Origin: CAYYAQ01 sp964469555
GTDB lineage: Bacteria > Planctomycetota > UBA1135 > UBA2386
Assembly: GCA_964469555.1 (NCBI GenBank)
Contig: CAYYAQ010000035.1
Span: 1-37,939 of the forward strand
DNA length: 37,939 bases
Direction: 5' to 3'
The translations under genes were made by a program, and so were the position numbers. Positions 7,875 through 15,962 of this stretch are shown here, piece after piece. How positions within the stretch are numbered: the first letter of the stretch is position 1; every line of letters begins with the position of its first letter. The notes beneath the pieces were generated by a model. The model was given only the letters and a program-made list of their open reading frames with translations. It did not search any database and had not been told where the DNA came from.

Positions 7875-8647
7875 CAGGCGTCCGGTGTCGACCCGTTCCG
7901 TTCGCCACCCTCTGTCAAGTGGAAGAAAATATCTTCGAGCGACGGATCGTCCGGTAGACCCGTCAGCTCTGCGTGGATCTCGGACAGGCTGCCCTCGATC
8001 ACCTTCTTCCCTTTCTGGATCACGAAGATCTCATCGCAAATCTCCTCGATCAACTCGAGTTGGTGCGACGACACGACTATGGCAGCACCTTGTTCCTTCG
8101 CGCGTTGCACGATCGAATCCTTCATGCTGCGGATCCCGATCGGATCGAGACCCGTGAGAGGCTCGTCGAGGAATATCGCCACCGGATCGTGCAGAAACGC
8201 CATGCAGATCGCCGCCTTCTGCTTCATTCCACGTGAGAGCGCGCCCGGTAGATGCTGCCGTTTCTCGAGGAGCTCAAACTCCCCGAGGAGTCGGTCCGCG
8301 TGCTCCTGGACGTCGGCGAGGCCGTAGATGCGGCCCGCGAATCGGAGGTGCTCATCGACAGTCAGGTAGTCGAAGAGGTGCGGGGTATCCGGAACGAACG
8401 CGAGGTGTCGTTTTGCCTCGAGCGCGTCGGTTTCGAAGTCGTACCCCGCGACACTCATGCGACCCGCCGTCGGCGGGATGATGCCGGTCATGCAGCGCAT
8501 GGAAGTGGTCTTGCCGGCACCGTTCGGTCCGACGAGACCGAGAATCGTCCCACCTGCGACTCGAAAGTCGAGGTTATCGACGGCGACGAGATCATGGTAT
8601 CGCTTCGTGAGACCAGTGACGTCGATGATCGGAGGCGTGTCGTTCAT
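7874..8647 (-). CDS. ABC transporter ATP-binding protein
   Basis: A 257-residue nucleotide-binding subunit of the CcmA/NatA type. Walker A is GPNGAGKTT (40-48), the signature is LSRGM (137-141), Walker B is VAIFLDEP (156-163) with the catalytic Glu162, and an H-loop is present (VSSHQLE, near 195). The C-terminal extension after the H-loop (IQKGKKVIEGSLSEIHAEL...) is typical of ATPases paired with ABC-2 permeases. It powers the permease that follows with a 1-bp overlap. ATG 8647 follows the family start (a short leader and then TGLTKRYHD). The methyltransferase upstream is 74 bp away on the same strand and may share its transcript. Confidence 0.95.
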   Translation of the reverse strand: MNDTPPIIDVTGLTKRYHDLVAVDNLDFRVAGGTILGLVGPNGAGKTTSMRCMTGIIPPTAGRMSVAGYDFETDALEAKRHLAFVPDTPHLFDYLTVDEHLRFAGRIYGLADVQEHADRLLGEFELLEKRQHLPGALSRGMKQKAAICMAFLHDPVAIFLDEPLTGLDPIGIRSMKDSIVQRAKEQGAAIVVSSHQLELIEEICDEIFVIQKGKKVIEGSLSEIHAELTGLPDDPSLEDIFFHLTEGGERNGSTPDA

Positions 8648-8720
8648 GCGAATCGGAACAGCGTGGCCGACAGACTACACGAGTCGTCGCTGTTTTCGCC
8701 CTGTCGTCCGGGGAGGTCGC

Positions 8721-9548
8721 TCAGGCGTCATTGACCGCGGGCTCATCGCACACCACGACGAGCGCGTGTCCGTATTCGTGGCCGAACCAGGGATGGTAGA
8801 ACTTCAATTCGAAACCAGCGAGCGCCAACTCATGGCCCAGCGTCTCGTCGTCGAAGTAGTGGACCCGGTGGGGAACCATGGAGTCGCCCAGCGTGATCCG
8901 CTCCCGATGCAGCAAGCGACGCAGAGGAGTAGCGACGCGCTGAGTGATGCGCAATCGGCGGCGGGCGGGTCGGGTGATGTGCCAGAACGAGAGCAGGACT
9001 GGAGCACCGGGCTTCAATGCGTGCCGCAGCGACCGCAAGAACTCAACCCGTCGGCTGCGCCCCTGAATGTGCATGTAGGCGCACCAGCCAATGATGACGC
9101 CGTCGTACGGGTCGTCAACGTTTGGGCACATGTCCGGAGACACGAGTTCTACGCTCGATGGAATCTCTTCGCGGGCCAGCAACTCGTTGGCGTACTCCGT
9201 CAGCTGGGCATTGCATTCGAATCCGTCGACTTCGTGGCCGAGCCGTGCCAGCGCGATCATCTCGCGGCCACCTCCCGCACCACCGACCAGGATTCTCCGG
9301 CAGTCTGCGAAATGGCTGGCGATGACCTTCTCTTCCCAGGGGAACAACCCCCCGAGATTGTACGAATCGGATCGGTACTCCATCGAGTCCCTGTACTGGT
9401 GTTCGACGACCTTGTTGTGGGTATCGCGACCGAAGATCCCCAGCCAGAACCCATCGAACGCACCCGCACAGATATCGCCGACGAGTCGATAGACTCGCCG
9501 GCTGGCGAGGTAAAGATACACACTCAAAGGGGTGCGACTGCTGGACAC
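8721..9548 (-). CDS. Class I SAM-dependent methyltransferase
   Basis: A 275-residue protein with a Rossmann-type methyltransferase core. Motif I is ILVGGAGGGREMIALARLG (86-104), the acidic end of strand 2 is Glu111 in VDGFE, and a strand-4 block VIIGWCAYMHI follows. The roughly 80-residue N-terminal region and the HYFDDETLGHELALAGFEL block near the end are typical of small-molecule or lipid methyltransferases, but the substrate cannot be named. The start is GTG at 9548; no good Shine-Dalgarno precedes it. It is divergent from the large TPR gene and upstream of the ABC exporter genes on the same strand. Confidence 0.85.
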   Translation of the reverse strand: MSSSRTPLSVYLYLASRRVYRLVGDICAGAFDGFWLGIFGRDTHNKVVEHQYRDSMEYRSDSYNLGGLFPWEEKVIASHFADCRRILVGGAGGGREMIALARLGHEVDGFECNAQLTEYANELLAREEIPSSVELVSPDMCPNVDDPYDGVIIGWCAYMHIQGRSRRVEFLRSLRHALKPGAPVLLSFWHITRPARRRLRITQRVATPLRRLLHRERITLGDSMVPHRVHYFDDETLGHELALAGFELKFYHPWFGHEYGHALVVVCDEPAVNDA

Positions 9549-9814
9549 AGGTGAAGGTCGGCCGGACGGGTGAGGATTCGCGAGGTACTTGTACCAACTG
9601 CGACCAAGAGTACCCCAAGAAACCGGTCCCTCGGAAAAGAGCCATACCCGATCATTCGTGACGCGTCCAACCGACCATGCGCTTGCGGGTTCGAGGGTCT
9701 CGTGTCCAAAACGAATGGAGACGCCAGCCTGCCGCTAGTCGCGTCGGTGGACGGTTCCAAACGACTCTGAGTTCCGCCAGAATGCCCGCCTGCCCAGTGA
9801 TCCCAACACGTTCC
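9549..9814. other. Divergent intergenic region
   Basis: This 266-bp region separates the methyltransferase (leftward) from the TPR protein (rightward), so it must hold both promoters unless transcription enters from outside. The TPR frame stays open through it from 9677, but the encoded residues (Arg-rich, low complexity) do not look like protein. I see no repeat or strong hairpin. Confidence 0.4.
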
Positions 9815-12775
9815 ATGCCAGAAGACACACAGGAAGAGCGAGTCGACTTCGAGGCGCTCCTCCGCGAACGATTCCCCGATATGCAACCGATCCACAGCGC
9901 CCCGTCGCTGTCCACGTTCAACGGAATCGGCACGTCGGTCTTCGGTCGGCGAAACGTCGACGAAGAGACCGGAACTCACGTCAAAACCCTCTGCGTCTGC
10001 TTCCTGTTCGCGCCGATCTTCGCGTTGCGGGCCTACCGCGTGGCCGATGGACCAGGCGAACGTGGTTGGGCGTTCCTCGGTCGGCACTCTCTGTCGGGGT
10101 TCGCCAGGTCTTGGAATTGCCTGGTCCTGTCCGCGGTGCTCGTCTTGTCGGCGTATGGCGCATGGAGCGCCGATTCAGACTCCCCTGACTACCGCGCCAC
10201 CCAACAGTACGACTCCGCGCAGGAAGACATCGTCGACGGCGACTACGTCACGGCGTTGCACAAACTGACCGAACTCGCGGACGGCGACACGGCTCGGGCG
10301 CCGCAAGCTCGCAGTCTGGTCAAAGACGTGATCACCGAGACACTCGCCGGCCTGCAGCCGGCGCAGGCGGAAGCGGTCGTGCAAATCGCCGTGGACAGCG
10401 CCCGACATGGCCGACCCCTTGCCGATACCGATGTCGTTCTGAAGGCCGCGATGTCTCTCGCGGAAAGGCACGAGGCCGACGATCCCGAGTTTGCGGTCAC
10501 GATCATGGCGAAAGTCATTTCCTTGGCGGGCGACGACGAGTCGTTCCATCGGAAACAACGCGCCATCCTCGAGAGAGCGGTCGCCAAGCAGCCACAAGAT
10601 CCCGGCATCGTGACCGCGTTCGCCGTGTTGCTCGAAGCGGAGAAGAAGTTCGCCGACTGCAAGAAACTTCTCCTGCCCATCAGCGACAAGCTGGGAGACA
10701 CCGAAGGCGCCCGCTTGCTCGGTCTGATCCATTCCCGTGACGGAGAGTTCGACGCCGCTCACAAACTCCTGGCGCCGTACTGCAAGGCGCGCCTCGCTGC
10801 ACTCAAGATCGCCGACGAGAAGTTCAGGTTGATCTCGGACTCCATTTCCAAAAAGTCCCTTCAAGAGCTGAACGCGGGCGTGCAGCCGAGAGCCTGGTAC
10901 GCGGAACACAAAGGTGCCGACGAAGCAAAACAACAACGGATGGTGCGCGAGTTCGTGGCTGACGCCCTGGTCCGGGACCGGCGCTACCGGACCGCACGCG
11001 ACGAAGTGGCCCTGCACTCGCCCGTCGTATCCGTCGCGCTGAGTCTGGGCGTCGTCATGCTGCGACGCGCCCGGGGGATGACACCGGAGGACAGGGCGAA
11101 CGAGCTGAAAGCCGCCGAGGACGTCTTCCTTGCGATTCGCAGCACGGCCGGGGAGAGCGAGCAGTTCCGCCTCTTCTACGGCCAGGTGCTCTACTGGTTA
11201 GGCAAGGCCGCCGCGGGCAAGAAGCTTCTCGACGGATACCTCGCGGAGACCAAGAGGGATCCGGCTCGGCTCGCGATCGTCGCGGGCGTCATGCGCTCGG
11301 TAGGCGACGAATCCACCGCGCGAGCCCTCGCCGAAGAGGCGTACGCAACCGCCAAGTCCGAAAAGGATCGGCAGTCGGCTGCGGCGATGCGATCCGTGAT
11401 GTCGATCGATGTCGACGATGAGATCAAGTGGCGCAAGCGTTGTGACCTGTCCGACAAGCGCCTGTCAGCTGCTCTGTCCACCGCCAAAGGGAAACGCGCC
11501 GCTCGCGTTGACGAGAACGCGGATGCGGGAAAGCACTTCCGCGAAGCCATCGCGAGCTACGCGATGCTGTCGAAGACCGGCCCCCTCCTCAACAACGCCG
11601 CGCTCGCCTACCAGGCCCTGTTCCAGGTGACCGGTGATCCCGAGGATCTGCGCAGGGCATCCGCGATGATGGATGAGGCGCTGACCATGGTGCCCGGAGA
11701 GAGCATCCTCCTGAACAACGTCGCGCTCACGTTGGAAGTGGTCGGGACACTGGATCTGCTCGCGGACAGAGTGGACTTCAAGGCTCTTCGAGTCGCACCC
11801 GATCCCTCGATGCTCACGCATCTCTTCCGCGACGGCGAGGGGTTCGAGAAGATCAAGAAACAAGTCGGGGACTCGGAGTCGTACCGCAAGTCGATCGACT
11901 ACTTCCAGAAGGCGATGCTCCTGTCGCCGAAGAGCCCGCGCCCGTACGCGGCACTCGTGAGCCGTTACGATTGGGCGAAGGACATCGAAATGCTCCGTGA
12001 GCTGCTGAAAAACCTCGGGCGAGTCGAGCTCGACCTCGCGAACATTCGGCAACAGACTCTCGACTACTATTCGGGGAAGGACGAGGCCAAGGACCGGGAG
12101 AGGCTGAAACACTCGATCTCACGTCTCGACAAGCAACTCGCCCAGATCTCTGAGCCCGGGGTGACGCGTTCCATCGTCCTCACGCACGCAATCCGCACCG
12201 AGTCGGCCACGGCGAGACTTGGTCTCTCCTCCCGGTTGGATGCCCTGATCGAGAAGGGCGAAGCTCTGTACGCGACGACGCCGTCAACGGGTCTTTCGAC
12301 CGCTTTGATTTCAGCACACCTCTGGCGCGCCAGTCGCCAGTTGAGCACCACTCACCCGTCGTACAAGGCCGCTCGAGAGCGATGCAAGTGGTCTCTCACC
12401 GCGGATATCGTGCTCCTTCTCGTGGCGGAGAAAGACGAGAGACTGCGCGAAGCCGCCACCACCAACACGGACGTTGTGCGGGCGGTCGCCCTCGTCGAGG
12501 AGCAACACCGCGTGATGCCCTTGCACGGATCAGCCTGGCGGTGGGCGATCGTGAAGCAATTCAAGCCGTCGGTCGCGCCCGCGATCGGGGCCACTCTCGC
12601 GAAGAACGAAGTCCGAAACCTCGTCTCGGCGATCATGCGGCAGATCGGCCCCCTGAACGCGGAGACGGCAGTCAATCGGTACTGGCTGTACGTCCTCGTG
12701 GGGGAACGCACCAAAGGCGAGGCGGTCCTTTCGCAGGTCGAGAAGAACGGTGCGCCCCTCCCGATGAGAAAGTGA
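9815..12775 (+). CDS. Large membrane-anchored TPR-like repeat protein
   Basis: A 986-residue protein. I choose ATG 9815 (MPEDTQEERVDFEALLRERF) over the open frame upstream, because the acidic soluble start fits and the upstream residues do not. Residues about 32-85 read FNGIGTSVFGRR, then an apolar stretch (CVCFLFAPIFALRAYRV), a block I associate with planctomycete membrane proteins. A transmembrane helix follows near residues 98-115 (LVLSAVLVLSAYGAW). The rest is helical repeat: paired helices with TPR-like Ala/Gly spacing (for example AVLLEAEKKFADCKKLLLP, LNNAALAYQALFQVTGDPED, YFQKAMLLSPKSPRPYAALV). It is probably a scaffold, but its partner is unknown. It stands alone, divergent from the methyltransferase. 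Confidence 0.82.
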   Translation: MPEDTQEERVDFEALLRERFPDMQPIHSAPSLSTFNGIGTSVFGRRNVDEETGTHVKTLCVCFLFAPIFALRAYRVADGPGERGWAFLGRHSLSGFARSWNCLVLSAVLVLSAYGAWSADSDSPDYRATQQYDSAQEDIVDGDYVTALHKLTELADGDTARAPQARSLVKDVITETLAGLQPAQAEAVVQIAVDSARHGRPLADTDVVLKAAMSLAERHEADDPEFAVTIMAKVISLAGDDESFHRKQRAILERAVAKQPQDPGIVTAFAVLLEAEKKFADCKKLLLPISDKLGDTEGARLLGLIHSRDGEFDAAHKLLAPYCKARLAALKIADEKFRLISDSISKKSLQELNAGVQPRAWYAEHKGADEAKQQRMVREFVADALVRDRRYRTARDEVALHSPVVSVALSLGVVMLRRARGMTPEDRANELKAAEDVFLAIRSTAGESEQFRLFYGQVLYWLGKAAAGKKLLDGYLAETKRDPARLAIVAGVMRSVGDESTARALAEEAYATAKSEKDRQSAAAMRSVMSIDVDDEIKWRKRCDLSDKRLSAALSTAKGKRAARVDENADAGKHFREAIASYAMLSKTGPLLNNAALAYQALFQVTGDPEDLRRASAMMDEALTMVPGESILLNNVALTLEVVGTLDLLADRVDFKALRVAPDPSMLTHLFRDGEGFEKIKKQVGDSESYRKSIDYFQKAMLLSPKSPRPYAALVSRYDWAKDIEMLRELLKNLGRVELDLANIRQQTLDYYSGKDEAKDRERLKHSISRLDKQLAQISEPGVTRSIVLTHAIRTESATARLGLSSRLDALIEKGEALYATTPSTGLSTALISAHLWRASRQLSTTHPSYKAARERCKWSLTADIVLLLVAEKDERLREAATTNTDVVRAVALVEEQHRVMPLHGSAWRWAIVKQFKPSVAPAIGATLAKNEVRNLVSAIMRQIGPLNAETAVNRYWLYVLVGERTKGEAVLSQVEKNGAPLPMRK

Positions 12776-12896
12776 CTCCAACCGGGGCGTAGGTCTCAGT
12801 TTCGATGCAGTAGGACGTGAGCGGCGGTTGAAGCTCTTTCCATGCACCCAATAACATCACGCCGACGCATCGGATAGGGTGGCTGGTTGCGAACCT

Positions 12897-12901
12897 GGAG
12901 G
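12897..12901 (+). promoter_or_regulatory. Shine-Dalgarno GGAGG deciding the GTG start
   Basis: GGAGG lies 10 nt before GTG 12912. It supports the GTG as the start of the receiver protein, since no ATG precedes the conserved beta-1 strand. Confidence 0.6.
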
Positions 12902-12911
12902 CGCATCCTGA

Positions 12912-13268
12912 GTGAGAGTCTTGTTGTTGGATGACAGTGACCTGGTCTGCCGGGCGATATCGAGAATGCTCGAGCAGCTGAATTGTGAGGTGGTCGGGCC
13001 ATTCGCGACGACCAAAGAGGCCCTCGCGGCGCTGGAGACAGAGCAGGTCGATGCCGGCCTGCTCGACTTCACCCTACGGGGAGGCACGAGTGAGCCCGTG
13101 GCGGTCGCGCTGCAAGCGGACGATCGACCGTTCGTGTTGTTGACCGGGCACGCCGCAAAGGTGACGTTCCCGGACGTATTCTCCGACGCAATCCGGCTCA
13201 TCAAGCCGATCACCCTGGAGAACCTGCAGGAGACTCTCGACAAAGTTCGCCTCAAGATCCGGGGGTAG
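12912..13268 (+). CDS. Stand-alone response-regulator receiver domain
   Basis: A 118-residue CheY-like protein with no output domain. The acidic pocket is Asp7-Asp8 (VLLLDDSD), the phosphoacceptor is Asp52 (GLLDFTL), the conserved Thr is Thr78 (LLTGHA) and the Lys is Lys98 (LIKPI). All key residues are present, so it should accept phosphate from a histidine kinase. The start is GTG with a good Shine-Dalgarno. No kinase or partner lies in the window, so it is an orphan that probably acts through protein-protein contact or in a phosphorelay. Confidence 0.92.
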   Translation: MRVLLLDDSDLVCRAISRMLEQLNCEVVGPFATTKEALAALETEQVDAGLLDFTLRGGTSEPVAVALQADDRPFVLLTGHAAKVTFPDVFSDAIRLIKPITLENLQETLDKVRLKIRG

Positions 13269-13308
13269 CGGACGAGGATCGCGGCCTCACGGTCGGCGGT
13301 TCTCGTGG

Positions 13309-13328
13309 AACTACCGGAGCCGGTAGTT
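13309..13328. terminator. Inverted repeat between convergent genes
   Basis: A perfect 20-bp palindrome-like hairpin (AACTACCG / CGGTAGTT arms around GAGC) lies 41 bp after the receiver gene and covers the stop codon of the opposing small gene. It could serve as a bidirectional terminator, but no T-run follows on either strand, so the role is uncertain. Confidence 0.35.
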
Positions 13329-13505
13329 GGCCACGAAACTCTTCAGCGCCGGTGTAGATCGCCTGCTCTCCTCCTGCAGCACGATGGCGTCGCGGAACCG
13401 TCCGAGCGTCAAGTAGATCCGATAGTCCCTCGGCACGTCGAGCTTCAGATCATCCAGGTCCATTTGACCGCTCATCAACGCGGCGATTGTCTCTGGGCTT
13501 GCCAT
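13311..13505 (-). CDS. Small hypothetical protein
   Basis: A 64-residue protein starting MASPETIAALMSGQMDLDDL and ending LKSFVANYRLR. An AGGA sits just before ATG 13505. The middle block (YRIYLTLGRFRDAIVLQEES) looks helical. The composition is that of a soluble protein; there is no signal peptide and no family I recognise. The frame stays open upstream, but those residues are low quality, so the shorter form is preferred. It ends in the hairpin shared with the convergent receiver gene. Confidence 0.5.
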   Translation of the reverse strand: MASPETIAALMSGQMDLDDLKLDVPRDYRIYLTLGRFRDAIVLQEESRRSTPALKSFVANYRLR

Positions 13506-13674
13506 CGTCCTGCGCGGTGAGAGAAACAAGGAGACAGAGCGAAGACGACCGCGACCGAAGAACGTCAGCCGGCCTTCGCGGCGACCGGGAGATCTACCGC
13601 TAACATGCCCTGTGGACCGACGTCCTCCCGGCGTTACCACGCATTCAACAACCTCAACACACCCCGAGAACCCA

Positions 13675-13779
13675 ATGCTGCGAGCTATCCGCGCCGTCCT
13701 CCCAATCCTCGCCGTCGGCGGCGGCTCTGTCGCGCTCGTCTCCAGGACCGCCGCGCCCGTCGCGAAGAAAAACGACTGA
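13675..13779 (+). CDS. 34-residue ORF with signal-anchor-like sequence
   Basis: ATG 13675 opens a 34-codon frame: basic start (MLRAIRAV), hydrophobic core (LPILAVGGGSVALV), then SRTAAPVAKKND and TGA 13777-13779. It looks like the signal peptide or membrane anchor of a longer protein cut short, or a genuine single-helix small protein. No homologous continuation is visible in the other frames before the haemoglobin gene. It lies in the 308-bp gap between two reverse-strand genes; nothing else is visible there. Confidence 0.3.
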   Translation: MLRAIRAVLPILAVGGGSVALVSRTAAPVAKKND

Positions 13780-13813
13780 CAGCCGCAAGGCACGCGAATG
13801 CGTAGATTTTCCG

Positions 13814-14197
13814 CTAGCGGTTGATCAGAAACGTCGCGACCCCGTCGAGAAACGCCAGCACTCGGGTTCGGACGGGCTCCGGGAAGTCCGTTTCTGCCAC
13901 GGACGCGGTCATCAACTGCATCCAGCGATCACGCGCCTCGCGATCGACCGGGAACGGAGCGTGACGCATGCGGAGCCGCGGATGGCCCCGGGCGGCGACG
14001 TAGCGATCCGAGCCTCCGAACCGCCCGATGAGGAAGTCCGCGAGTCGCCGCTCTGCAGGACCGAGATCCTCCTCGGGGTACAACGGTCGAAGAAGGTCGT
14101 CCCCGGCGACCCGGCGGTAGAACCCGGCGACTGCCTCGATCACCGGCTCCTCGCCGACCTGTGCGCAGATGTCTCCTACGGGATCGTGCTGGTTCAT
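13814..14197 (-). CDS. Truncated haemoglobin, group II (TrHbO-like)
   Basis: A 127-residue 2-on-2 globin. The B-helix FY pair is at 26-27 (GFYRRV), the proximal His is His79 in the MRHAPFPVD block, and Trp92 is at the G8 position (RDRWMQLM), the hallmark of groups II and III. YPEEDLGPAERRLADFLIGRFGG matches the CD-E region of TrHbO. It binds haem and oxygen or other small ligands in the cytoplasm; roles proposed for the family include oxygen chemistry and NO or peroxide handling. It is divergent from the CRTAC1-like gene, with about 90 bp between starts. Confidence 0.92.
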   Translation of the reverse strand: MNQHDPVGDICAQVGEEPVIEAVAGFYRRVAGDDLLRPLYPEEDLGPAERRLADFLIGRFGGSDRYVAARGHPRLRMRHAPFPVDREARDRWMQLMTASVAETDFPEPVRTRVLAFLDGVATFLINR

Positions 14198-14285
14198 CGG
14201 TCCTGGCTCATGGGCGACAGACTAGGGGTTGGAATATTCTGAACCCACCGAAGACCGTCGAACCCATCCGGTGTCCAATCCTCGC

Positions 14286-15938
14286 ATGGGTAGCCGACTC
14301 AAATTCCCCATCGCCCTGGTCATCGCCGCAGTGGTCCTCGTCGCCGGGGTGCTCGCGTTCCTGAGACCGTGGAGCGGGACCGACGGCGCCTGGCTCGTGG
14401 ACATCACGAAACAGGCCGGAATCACGTTCTCGCGGACCAACGGCGTCACCGGACGACATCACTACGTGGAGAGCGTCGGCGGCGGCCTCGCGCTGTTGGA
14501 CTACGACGGCGACGGCTGGCTCGACATCTACTTCGCGAACGGCAATGAGTTTACGAAGCCGCCGTCCCCGCAGGTCGCGAACGTCCTGTACCGCAACAAC
14601 CACGATGGCACGTTCACCGACGTGACGGCTGCCGCGGGCGTCGGGGACGCCGGGTTCGGTCAGGGATGCTGCGCGGCAGATTACGACAACGACGGCGACA
14701 CGGACCTGTACGTCTCCAACTGGGGGCCCGACCGCTTCTACCGCAATGACGGCGATGGCAAGTTCACCGAAGTGGGCGCGTCGATCGGCGTCCAGAACGA
14801 CCTGTTCGGACAGTGTTGCGCGTTCTTCGACTTCAATGGCGACGGCTGGCTCGACCTCTACGTCCAGAACTACGTGGAGTACGACCCCAGGATGGAACAG
14901 CCGCGAGCCGACTACTCGGCACCCAGCGAGTTCAAGGGCGCGCCGGACCTGCTCTTCAAGAACAACGGCAACGGAACCTTCACGGAAGTGACCAAGGCCG
15001 CGAAGATTCACAGGAGCGACGGGCGCGGCATGGGTCTCGTCTGCGTGGATCTGGACGGAGATGGCGATCCGGACGTGTTCGTCGCCAACGACGGGATGGA
15101 GAACTTCTACTTCCGGAACAACGGCGACGGGACGTTCACCGAACAGTCGGTTCGGTCCGGTCTCGCCTACGACCACCAGGGCGGGAGCGAGTCTTCGATG
15201 GGCGCCGACGTGGGTGACGTGGACGGGGACGGCAAGTTCGACATCGTCTGTCCGGCGCTGCGCACCGAAGGCTGCACTCTCTACGGCAACATGGGTGGGA
15301 TGTTCGAGGACGTGTCGAGGCGCGCCCGCCTCACCGATATCACGCGACCCTACACAGGATTCTCGCCGAACCTCGTCGACATCGACAACGACGGAGACCT
15401 CGACTTGTTCGTGTGCAACGGCGGCGTGTCGAACAACCTCGGCGTCGATCCGAGCGCGACGTACGTCGAAAGATATGGGATCGGCGATCTGTTGATGATC
15501 AACGACGGCAAGGGGGGATTCGATCTCGCGGGTTCTCCGGGACCATACTTCTCGAAGAAGCTCATCGGTCGCGGCTCGGCCTACGGCGATCTCGACAACG
15601 ACGGCGACATCGACATCGTCGTCGAGAATCTCACCGGTCCGGCGGTCGTCCTTCGCAATGACCGACCGCACGGCAACTGGATCACGCTGAACCTGGAATT
15701 GGCGAACGGCAACCGGGACGCGATCGGCACGAGAATCCGCGTGACTGCCGGTGGGAGAACGCAATCGAGCATCGTGCGCAGCGCGGGGAGCTACCTGTCA
15801 ATCAACGATCGCAGGCCCCACTTCGGCCTCGGCAAGGCGACGCGCGTGGAGCGCATCGACATAGAATGGCCCGACGGAAAGAAGCAGACGCTGACCGACG
15901 TCGAGGCCAATCGCTTCGTAGCTGTGAAGCAGAACTGA
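14286..15938 (+). CDS. CRTAC1-like FG-GAP/ASPIC-UnbV exported protein
   Basis: A 550-residue protein beginning MGSRLKFPIALVIAAVVLVA at ATG 14286, a signal anchor of about 20 hydrophobic residues. It has at least seven calcium-type FG-GAP/VCBS loops (DYDGDGWLDIY, DYDNDGDTDLY, DFNGDGWLDLY, DLDGDGDPDVF, DVDGDGKFDIV, DIDNDGDLDLF, DLDNDGDIDIV), which predict a beta-propeller on the outer side of the membrane. The C-terminus is an ASPIC/UnbV domain (GNWITLNLELANGNRDAIG, YLSINDRRPHFGLG, IEWPDGKKQTL). The function of this family is not established; roles in surface adhesion or binding are assumed. The nitrilase gene follows after 24 bp and is probably co-transcribed. Confidence 0.93.
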   Translation: MGSRLKFPIALVIAAVVLVAGVLAFLRPWSGTDGAWLVDITKQAGITFSRTNGVTGRHHYVESVGGGLALLDYDGDGWLDIYFANGNEFTKPPSPQVANVLYRNNHDGTFTDVTAAAGVGDAGFGQGCCAADYDNDGDTDLYVSNWGPDRFYRNDGDGKFTEVGASIGVQNDLFGQCCAFFDFNGDGWLDLYVQNYVEYDPRMEQPRADYSAPSEFKGAPDLLFKNNGNGTFTEVTKAAKIHRSDGRGMGLVCVDLDGDGDPDVFVANDGMENFYFRNNGDGTFTEQSVRSGLAYDHQGGSESSMGADVGDVDGDGKFDIVCPALRTEGCTLYGNMGGMFEDVSRRARLTDITRPYTGFSPNLVDIDNDGDLDLFVCNGGVSNNLGVDPSATYVERYGIGDLLMINDGKGGFDLAGSPGPYFSKKLIGRGSAYGDLDNDGDIDIVVENLTGPAVVLRNDRPHGNWITLNLELANGNRDAIGTRIRVTAGGRTQSSIVRSAGSYLSINDRRPHFGLGKATRVERIDIEWPDGKKQTLTDVEANRFVAVKQN

Positions 15939-15962
15939 ACCGGCAGCGATGGAACAAGAACC

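Noticed and set aside
6055..8327. Long open frames overlapping the ABC exporter genes on both strands
   Set aside because: The ATPase and permease reading has Walker motifs and membrane helices; the others are Arg/His/Asp-rich shadows.
14208..15764. Reverse-strand open frame of 518 codons
   Set aside because: It mirrors the FG-GAP repeats of the CRTAC1-like gene; its Val/Glu/Asp-rich repeats are the complement of the calcium loops.
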